In this document: positions 57,432-64,000 of the stretch, in pieces
Layout: every line of letters begins with the position of its first letter
How positions within the stretch are numbered: the first letter of the stretch is position 1
From: Thalassia testudinum
Taxonomy: Eukaryota > Streptophyta > Magnoliopsida > Alismatales > Hydrocharitaceae
DNA: 64,000 nt
NCBI GenBank assembly: GCA_037157565.1
Contig: JAZHRO010000013.1
Location: forward strand, 118,992,001-119,056,000
Direction: 5' to 3'
The notes under the pieces: generated by a model
Told to the model about the DNA's origin: nothing
The model's database searches: none
The model's input: the letters and a program-made list of their open reading frames with translations, nothing else
Position numbers and translations under genes: made by a program

Positions 57432-58682
57432 GCTATGTGCACAAATACTCAAGCACAATGTTAGTAATAACAAGAAAGATTTGCACAATCAATTCAAACC
57501 ACAAAGGACACAAAATGTATAGTGGTTCCCCACTCACTTGGGTAATCCACTACCTAAGTCTCTCAACTTAGGATTTTTAACCCAATTCCCTCAACCCTGA
57601 GGGAATCAATTTACTAAATTGAGGTAATTAATAGGTTACCTCAACCCAAGTACAAAAATAGATTTGTTACAACCCAATGAGCAAATGCTCAAATACAAAT
57701 AAGCACTAGTGTAAGAAAATAAATCTTATAACAAGAACCTAAGCCTCTCAATAATATATAGAATTATATTAACGAGTAGAGAGCCTAGAATGGATGTGAA
57801 TCACCATGAAACATCCGTGAGAAAACACGTCAAAGTGTTTGCAAAAGCCTAGAAAAATCTGATAGTTGCAAACTATTTCTTCTTCTTTAAATATGGTGGA
57901 AAATATGAAAATCAAAGCTCTAGAATTTCTCTTATGTTTCTTATGTACCTTATGTGCAAACTAAGAGTCCAAGATTCATTTTATAGAGATAGGACCTTAA
58001 CGAGTCGTCAAATAGACATTGAGATTTAATTCTCAACGTTCACATTATCAGAATTAATATTCCAGACGTTTTGTATTGAGCCAACGACTAGCTGGTATCG
58101 GTATAAAAGTATGGGTACCAGTACTTGTTGCTTCCAAACTTGGGTTTCAAACTCTTGACACAAATCTGTAACCCACTTGTACCGGTACTGATCATAAGTA
58201 CCGGTACTCGTTACCTCAAGTTCCAGTACTAATCATGAGTACTGGTACTCATGGGGTACAGGTTTGTTTCTTTGAAAAAAACCAAACCTGTAACTCACAT
58301 GTACCGGTACTTGTGTGTTAACAAGTACCTTTTTAAAGTGATTTAATCAATTATGTTCTTTGAAAATGATCGCAATATTAATCCTAATTTATCTTTAAAT
58401 ATTTTTATGATCTAAGTTATATTCCTTTATTACGAGGCATATATTCTATAAATAAAAAACCTAAACAAAAAAAATTAAGGGTCAAAAATGATCTTCTTCT
58501 CCTCGACTCATCCTTGTCATCTTGCCTCCTCCTTGTCATCATCTTCTCTTTCTCATCATCATGCCTCCATCACTTCTTGTTTGCCTTGATCTTCACCTAA
58601 ATCTGAAAAGAACTCAATTGCAAACATTAATTCATAATAATTTTGTTAACACCAAAATACGATGTCGAACATGATTTCAACA
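57432..58682 (-). repeat. TE-H LTR (Ty1/copia-like), probably 3' LTR
   Basis: In minus sense it starts TGTTGAAATCATG at 58682, directly after a purine tract AAAAAGGGTGAGAT, the layout of SIRE-type copia 3' ends. TATAAAA (minus) lies at 57979-57985. GTACCGGTAC-like palindromes cluster at 58093-58312. The far end is uncertain (TG at 57432 or 57438). Confidence 0.7.
58093..58312. repeat. Cluster of GTACCGGTAC-like palindromes in TE-H LTR
   Basis: Perfect GTACCGGTAC near 58179, 58198 and 58301; one- to three-base variants near 58093, 58115, 58221 and 58239. Seven units in about 220 bp. Confidence 0.85.
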
Positions 58683-59280
58683 ATCTCACCCTTTTTGGTG
58701 TTGACAAAACTATCTTGTAAATAGATAATTATAAGAAAAAATAATTTTTAACAATGTTATATGAAGGAAGAACTTTTACTTTAATCCTCCCCCTCAATAT
58801 ATGCTCCCCCTAAAAATATTACTATTTGCCCTTTATTTTTCTCCCCCTTTTTGTCAACCATCAAAAAATGAAAGGGTAAAGATATTATACCATAACATTT
58901 ACCAATAATAGAATGATGAATGTGGGTACCAAGCTCCGTTAGGCCATCGTTCTCGGTCTTCATTCAGCCTATAGAATGGTTGAAGTGTTCCGTTATGTGC
59001 CTTGAACATCCATTGATCTCTTTGATCTATTCCTGCAAAACATTGTAAAATATCTTTTCTAGGTACCCATTTTCTTGTGGGTCCTTTCAAGTTAGCACCT
59101 TTCAAACCCTGAGATTTATAGACCTTTCTTGTGTTAGATCTATAATTCTTGGAATTTTTGGCCTTTTGGTACATCCATGCATGTCTAGGTGCATGTGATT
59201 CATTTTGTGTATTCTTTCTACTTCGAAAGTTTGATTTTATTGCATCACAAAATTCAATATTTAACCTAGTTGTTATTTGT
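58683..59280 (-). pseudogene. TE-H copia-like gag/pol-spacer remnant
   Basis: The minus strand at 59174-58899 encodes a short stretch with KGPTRKWVPRKD. This resembles the GPKK-x-WVPK-type linker that I associate with the gag end of SIRE-like copia elements. A second, out-of-phase stretch continues to 58781 (MVDKKGEKNKG). Integrase, RT and RNase H, which should lie between this and the 3' LTR, are not present, so pol has been deleted or the element was non-autonomous. TE-I interrupts it on the right. Family assignment is moderate. Confidence 0.55.
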
Positions 59281-60040
59281 TGAACGTGCGAATTGCTACG
59301 CTAACGTGTTTGGTTTTGGAAAACCTGTCGTTGTAGCATGAAAGCAAAGAATTCGTGTTCAACAAATAAAATTTATACCGAAATTGAAATTCTGGGTCGA
59401 ACACAGGGAGGCAGACATTTGATTTAAAAACTACGCATTTCTATTTATTTGTCACGAAGTTATTCAATTTAAAACTATCTAATTATTTACAACAAATAGA
59501 AGAGGGAGAGAGGATAAGAGAGAGAGAGAGAATATTATACATAGAATTCAAAATGAGATGTAGAATAAACAAAGAATTTATCATTAAGAAGATTGTTCAT
59601 TACAACTAGAAAGCATAAAATAATTACACTAGAAAGCGATAAATTTACTCTAGAAAGCATTAAAAGAATAGAGGGAGAAATGCCCTCCTCGACGATTGCT
59701 TGGAGGACGAGCAAAACTACTCTAGAAAGCAGTAAATCTATACTAGAAAGCAGTAAAAAGAATAGGGAGAGAGAAATCCTCCTCGACGGTTGCTTGGAGG
59801 ATGAGCTGGACGGGACGACGCCTGGATGAAGGAGAATGAAGCAGGATGAAGGAGGATGAAGCAGAAGAACGGGAATGGAGCAGCACGCTGTCGTCGTTGA
59901 GGGATCCACTTCCGAAGGGGGACAAAAATTTATACTTTATCTCGCGAGGAGCATCCTGGGTGTGGGACAAGCTTCTCTTGAGCTTTGGAGAGGTAGAGAG
60001 GAGAAGGAAGGGATCAAAATTTCATATGGAGGGGGTCTCC

Positions 60041-60047
60041 TTTTATA
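60041..60047 (-). promoter_or_regulatory. TATA box in TE-I LTR
   Basis: TATAAAA on the minus strand in ACTATAAAAGGAGAC, parallel to the TE-E site. Confidence 0.6.
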
Positions 60048-60414
60048 GTTGGAAGGAGTGGGGGCAAAATAGTCATTACAACTTCAAAATAATAAATGAG
60101 GGGTCTTTAGTGACGGATAAATCTATCACTAAAGCCCCCACCGTGGGCGTAGCTCCCGCACCCACACACGCCTGCTCAGCTGCTCGCGCGCGCAACGCAT
60201 GCGCACGTTCAGCGATCCTCAGCCGTACGATCGTGAGATCGGACGGCTTAAGTCGTGCCTTCACCCGCTGCGCTGCGCGCCCGCCCGCGTGCAATCGCGC
60301 GTCCATGTTGCGCGTTCAATCGCACGTGAATGCTATCGGGCGCGCGCGGTCGTCTGATCAAGATTCAATGCCCACCAGCGCCCGATCTCCCATGCCTTCC
60401 AGCCCTTCGCTACG

Positions 60415-60464
60415 GCTCGAACCCACGCCCGCCGCTCGTGTAAGTGCGCTCGACCGCTGCGCTA
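60415..60464 (-). promoter_or_regulatory. tRNA-like A and B box pair in TE-I LTR
   Basis: Minus strand: TAGCGCAGCGG (60464-60454) fits the A-box consensus and GGTTCGAGCC (60424-60415) fits the B box, with 29 nt between. It lies upstream of the TATA box in element sense, at the same place as the pair in the TE-E LTR (51541-51591), although the sequence between the boxes is different. Confidence 0.55.
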
Positions 60465-60594
60465 CGAGGCACGGATGGTCGAGCGGACGCTTTCAAGCGC
60501 GGTTGACCACAGCCGTTGGATTAAGATGCAACGGCGGAGAGTGAGCGGGTGCGGGGCCTTCAGAGATTCATGCGGCCGTTTGAGCAGCCGGGAT

Positions 60595-60610
60595 GGCGCC
60601 ACGTGGTGCC
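60595..60610. promoter_or_regulatory. G-box palindrome in TE-I LTR
   Basis: GGCGCCACGTGGTGCC, a 16-bp near-palindrome around CACGTG, conserved with 51732-51747 in TE-E. Confidence 0.55.
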
Positions 60611-61067
60611 ATCTTGGCCGTCCATCTTCTGGAAGTTGTAGATGGTGCCACGGATGTTAGATTGACTTGATTTTTGCATCGTTGGGCTGCGATCGTCGAT
60701 CCGAATTCATCCGTGCTGTCGAATTTGTCATTTGAAGTGTGGATTTGCACCATCCTGGCCCTTGATTTTCTAGGGCTCCCCGGTCACTATCTGATGCTAC
60801 GAATGTCTGATTAGGGAGATCTTAGAGTCGTTGAACTCCAATCGTCGCCCTGATCACATCCATACAGTTGGATCTTTGATCCGAGGCCCCGATAAAATGT
60901 TTGCCCTGTCCAAGCACATAAAAGGAGATAATTAACCTCCATTTTATTCAAACTACTCTAAATGCAAGATGATGCATGTTATGCAATATTTATATCATGA
61001 AATGCAATCCTATGCTTAAGAACATGCATAAATAGACATCTTAAGTAGTGTAAATGTGTTTACATCA

Positions 61068-62475
61068 TACCCCATGCCTATCTTTTGCTAGTCCCTAGCA
61101 AAAACTATATGCTATTTATAAAAGAATTAGGTTGGATTATTTGGACCTGAGTTATTTTCAATCATTAAGAAATTGTCTACTTAGGAACTGAACTTTCAAA
61201 GACACAACAGTGCCCGGGTATTAGCCAAAATGCAGACCGCCTCAAGCCTCGCCTTATTCAAAGAAAAATTTCTTTTTCTTTTTATTCTTTTTTAATTTTT
61301 TTGGATTTTCAAATTTTAGGGTTTAAGAGTGGCTTTCTACGACCATTCAACTCACCCAAGATTTGATGAGAACCCTAAGCTTTAAGCTTCTTGTTGTGAT
61401 TGTGATAGACTCGTTGACCGGCAGTTAAAACGGACTTCGGATTTCTATGCCCCTAGGTGACCTCAAAAAGAATTCTGCCTAAAGGTGTATCTTTACAACC
61501 GGTAGCTTTTTCCCTACTTTTATTTTTTAACGGGGTCAACAGAAGGGTGGATCCAATGTATATCTCCTCAGTTTATTCTACTTCTCCGCTTCTTCTAAAG
61601 TGTTTTGGGAATTTTTAGTGCATTTACTGAGCTGGGTTCTGGACAATCGGTCGATGAGCTATTACCACCGACAACTTGTCAGCCATACTCGTGCGGCAAA
61701 GTGTGGCTTATTTCTTTTTTTTTTCTTTTCGCCTTTTCTTTTTGATTTTTTTTTCTTTTTTCTTTTTAAGTAGGTGGCTTCCCTGGTCTAAGATTTGCCT
61801 AAAGGCAGCAAAAAGAGAAAGGTCCAGTGACTGGGCTCTAGACAACCTACCTATGGGCTGTTACCCACGATAACTTGTCAGCCATATCACCCTGGAAGGT
61901 TCATTAGCTACCCAATTTCCGTTAAAATCGCCGAACAATGAGTCAGTGCAAAGAAAGTGTGTAGATGCTTAAGACTCAAAATTCCCTCAAATCAGAGGGC
62001 GGGTTGATAAGTCGTATACTTATCACCCAAACTTATTTACTCCACTTACGATAGAATTAAGATGGCGAGAATTCAAAGACAAATCCACATTTTAGTGGAT
62101 ACACGGGCTAATTAAGTCCAAAGACCTGAAGGGTCTTTGTGTTCAAATCATAATGTAGTATTTCCTAAGATTTAAAATTTTCTTAAACCCAAATTCTCTT
62201 TCTTAATTCTGATTTTTTTTTTAAATAAAAGAAAATAAAACAAATCTACGGAGCTGACGAATGAATTCAGAGATAAATATCCACCCCTCCATGCCTATCT
62301 AATGCAATGTTCTCATTGTATTAAAAAGACATAAAACAGAGTGGAAAAGCATAGAAAGCGCCTGAATTGCGTGAATGTCAGGTCAGCTCTGAGATGAAAA
62401 TGAAAAAGAACTGTATATGTGCTGAGTTTATTGCCTTCAGCTAGGCACACTATACAAAGAAAAGAAATGAAGAAT
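61068..62475 (-). other. TE-I 3' untranslated region and polypurine tract
   Basis: The polypurine tract (GGCATGGGGTA in element sense) is at 61068-61078. The region contains the paired conserved motif (TGAGCTATTACCACCGACAA near 61657 and a second copy near 61855) and a CCATACTCG...GTGTGG stem near 61682. Homologous to TE-E 42482-43584. No gene. Confidence 0.75.
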
Positions 62476-62838
62476 TCACAAGTGCAGGTCAGAATTAAAA
62501 TAAACAGAAGAATCCGCCGACCTGTCAATAGAGGTCGATGGGTCTGCACCACAATCTGGTCCACAGATGTGGACCAGATTGTGGTGCAGACCCATCCCCC
62601 ATAATCGAGAATATCTTAGGTTCTGGATAAAAATTATCCAAAACCTAAAATCAGAATGCAAGCGGGGTCGGGCTTGCAATTTGTGAGGATGCAACCCAAG
62701 ACCAAAAAGTCGGGTTACAGAGAATTGAAGCTCAAAAGGATAATCATTGAATGTGTGCTTGAGTTGAACATCCTTGAAACAAATGTCGTAAGGGTTCTGA
62801 TTTAATAGTTTCAGCTTAAAAGGAACCCTTCGACTCAA
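62476..62838 (-). CDS. Small open frame in TE-I, not recognised
   Basis: A 120-codon frame from 62838 (MSRRVPFKLKLLNQ). No family is recognised. Its C-terminal third runs through the perfect inverted repeat at 62537-62596, so that part is unlikely to be conserved protein. It lies downstream of the acidic frames in element sense and may simply be the degraded end of the same coding region or 3' UTR. Low confidence that it is expressed. Confidence 0.25.
   Translation of the reverse strand: MSRRVPFKLKLLNQNPYDICFKDVQLKHTFNDYPFELQFSVTRLFGLGLHPHKLQARPRLHSDFRFWIIFIQNLRYSRLWGMGLHHNLVHICGPDCGADPSTSIDRSADSSVYFNSDLHL
62537..62596. repeat. Perfect 29-bp inverted repeat with 2-nt loop
   Basis: The left arm 62537-62565 begins GATGGGTCTGCACCACAATC; the right arm 62568-62596 is its exact reverse complement; the loop is GA. 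It lies in the TE-I 3' region. Confidence 0.92.
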
Positions 62839-62865
62839 TGTTCTACTTCCTCCGGAACTAACTTC

Positions 62866-63360
62866 CTAAATCAGAACTTCCCAGCTCCTATCCTCCTCAT
62901 TTAGCATATCAAATTCCAGGACCTCTTGTATATTAATCACCCCGTCTGAAATCTCCACGTCTAAATGATGTGGCAGAATCAGAATTGACTTGGGTCTAAT
63001 TATCTCAGAAATAGAATCATCAATAAACTCAACGGGGTGTAACTGATAATCAGGGTATTGAATTGATTCCTCCAGAAAATGCGATTCTGGATCCGTAATG
63101 TGTGCCCTAAGATCAGTTTCCTCAGTTATTGGGCTATCAAATGATCTATCAGATTCCTCAGACCCAATCGTCTCACAGAAATCGTGTTCAGAAAACTCGC
63201 GTGAGACTTCGCAACTTGAATCTTCACCATAAAAGAAATCAGTATCCGTATCAATGTATGTCCCAAAATCAGTTGTCACTTTTTGTTCCAAGGAGACATA
63301 CGTTTCCTCGTAACCCAGCTCAGGGAGCTCAGGCGAAGAAATCAGATCATGCTTAATTGG
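62866..63360 (-). pseudogene. TE-I acidic coding region, second part
   Basis: About 165 codons, open from the 63360 area (GYEETYVSLEQKV) to a stop at 62866. Rich in Asp, Glu, Ser and Ile (DTDTDFFYGEDSS, SEESDRSFDSP), with no transmembrane segment. A Met at 63291 could start it, but the frame is open upstream, and one base removed from the G run near 63404-63409 would join it to 63366-64000. It is best seen as the C-terminal part of one larger broken frame. Not recognised; no protease, RT or integrase motifs. Confidence 0.5.
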
Positions 63361-63365
63361 TCGCT

Positions 63366-64000
63366 TTAATTCAATCTGGTCAGCCTCGTAACATGTGTCC
63401 CCCCAACAGGTGCCTGAGCGGGTTCTGTCATTGGCTTTCCTGAAGAGGGTTCATCCTGGGAATCATTCCAAGATTGAATCAAAGCAACCATGAATCTCAT
63501 CCTCAATTTCGCTAATTTCCCAAGTAGAAACCCACTCGGGTTCTTATCCTTAACATCCTGGAACCAATCCAACAAAGACTTGTTTAAATCATCAATCATT
63601 TCAATCAGGGGCTCCAATCTCTCAATGCAAGGTATTGGCTGAACTTCTAAAGATTGTATGATATTCCTCAAGTTAGCCAGAACCTTATCTTGAACCTGAT
63701 TAACCTGAACCAAATGAGTTGGTTCAGGATTGGGTGGGTTTGACATCAATGCAGAGGAATTAACGAATTGAGATTCGTTATACCCTTCCTGATAATAGGT
63801 CATTTCAGATTGTTCAAAAGATGGTGATGACCTAAAGGCAGTGAAATCAGAGGTTGGGTAAAGATTGGTGTAACCTTCTTGATTGTAGATCGCATTAGGT
63901 TGTGCATGAAAGGAAGACGATCTATAGTCGATGTAGCTCTGAGAAGGATAAAAATCAGAATCAAAGTGTTCAGGGTTAGACCCTAAACACGGGGGTCCAG
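63366..64000 (-). CDS. TE-I coding region, first part, open past the right edge; not recognised
   Basis: The minus-strand frame is open from base 64000 (no start seen) to a TAA at 63366-63368, at least 210 codons. The N-terminal visible part is rich in Tyr, Ser, Gln and Phe, with loose repeats of NQEGYxNLYPxSDF and YYQEGYNESQF type. The C-terminal part looks helical (LEVQPIPCIERLEPLIEMIDDLNKSLLDWF). It shows no PR, RT, RNase H or integrase motif. It may be a gag C-terminal domain, a non-autonomous element protein or a captured host fragment; I cannot choose. The shift at the G run near 63404-63409 separates it from the acidic frame downstream. Confidence 0.45.
   Translation of the reverse strand, partial: GPPCLGSNPEHFDSDFYPSQSYIDYRSSSFHAQPNAIYNQEGYTNLYPTSDFTAFRSSPSFEQSEMTYYQEGYNESQFVNSSALMSNPPNPEPTHLVQVNQVQDKVLANLRNIIQSLEVQPIPCIERLEPLIEMIDDLNKSLLDWFQDVKDKNPSGFLLGKLAKLRMRFMVALIQSWNDSQDEPSSGKPMTEPAQAPVGGTHVTRLTRLN

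Larger units (their letters stand above)
59281..61067 (-). repeat. TE-I 3' LTR
   Basis: The end at 61067 (TTTACATCA, TGATGTAAAC in element sense) adjoins GGCATGGGGTA. The left end is TG at 59281 or 59287. Contains GGTCGAACACAGGGAGG (near 59394), shared with the TE-E LTR; repeated CTAGAAAGC units at 59605-59760; a near-tandem CCTCCTCGACG...TTGCTTGGAGGA unit at about 59690 and 59780; and a TATA box at 60041-60047. Confidence 0.8.
59281..64000 (-). mobile_element. TE-I: Athila-type element with unrecognised coding region, partial
   Basis: Minus-strand element with its 3' LTR at left (59281 or 59287 to 61067), polypurine tract, and a 3' UTR closely related to TE-E. Where TE-E has integrase, TE-I has acidic open frames (62866-64000) that match none of the pol domains. 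It continues past the right edge, so gag, primer site and 5' LTR cannot be seen. Confidence 0.75.

Noticed and set aside
60400..60470. A functional tRNA gene on the minus strand
   Set aside because: A and B boxes fit, but I see no convincing acceptor or anticodon stems; better explained as a tRNA-derived or Pol III-like module in the LTR.
1..64000. Host genes, rRNA, bacterial-type operons, CRISPR arrays or defence systems
   Set aside because: No such signals seen; all protein similarities I can recognise are to LTR-retrotransposon domains.

Overview
This window is flowering-plant nuclear DNA and, as far as I can read it, contains no host gene. Nearly all of it is one nest of LTR retrotransposons. 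Most are Ty3/gypsy elements that I place in the Athila/Tat group. The reasons are a single gag-pol frame, gag starting M-x-(G/R)-R-R-S, a conserved (L/T)(R/K)SGK motif after gag, no chromodomain, long LTRs, and a primer binding site matching the 3' end of plant tRNA-Asp. Two Ty1/copia-like (SIRE-type) pieces are also present. The species cannot be told from the sequence; such a nest suggests pericentromeric or other heterochromatin.

Layout. The oldest unit, TE-A, lies on the + strand and spans almost everything from 8258 to about 57416, with its 5' end beyond the left edge. TE-B (- strand, left edge to 8257) sits in the 5' LTR of TE-A and carries a gag-pol frame with no stop for at least 1534 codons. 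TE-C (- strand, 10890 to about 31115) is inserted in the TE-A leader at a CCCCC target. TE-D (- strand, 14207-24798, target duplication GAAGT, LTRs about 98.5% identical by eye) is inserted inside the integrase of TE-C. TE-D has only gag and protease.

A solo LTR of TE-C (33215-34796) lies at the same CCCCC target in a second copy of the TE-A 5' region (31116-33214). About 3.7 kb is therefore present twice, at 8748-12484 and 31116-34796. Broken TE-A gag follows, interrupted by solo LTR F (36514-38150, GATAT). Next come broken protease, RT and integrase, the last split by TE-E (- strand, 41584-52202, GGAAG). TE-A then resumes with the integrase C-terminus (52203-52812), a 3' UTR holding copia-like solo LTR G (54134-55867, CCAAG), and a 3' LTR (55985 to about 57416). 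TE-H (copia remnant, - strand) and TE-I (- strand, 59281 to the right edge) follow. TE-I carries an acidic open frame that I do not recognise.

How the parts relate. TE-B is the only visible candidate autonomous element. TE-A, TE-C and TE-E keep recognisable gag, protease, RT, RNase H and integrase but have many stops and shifts, some in catalytic positions. TE-D, and probably TE-I, lack polymerase and integrase and would need enzymes supplied in trans. The LTRs are rich in short palindromes (TTGGCGCCAA, GTACCGGTAC, CAGACGTCTG, and a G-box palindrome), and the TE-E and TE-I LTRs carry tRNA-like A and B boxes. All readings and counts were made by eye without alignment software.
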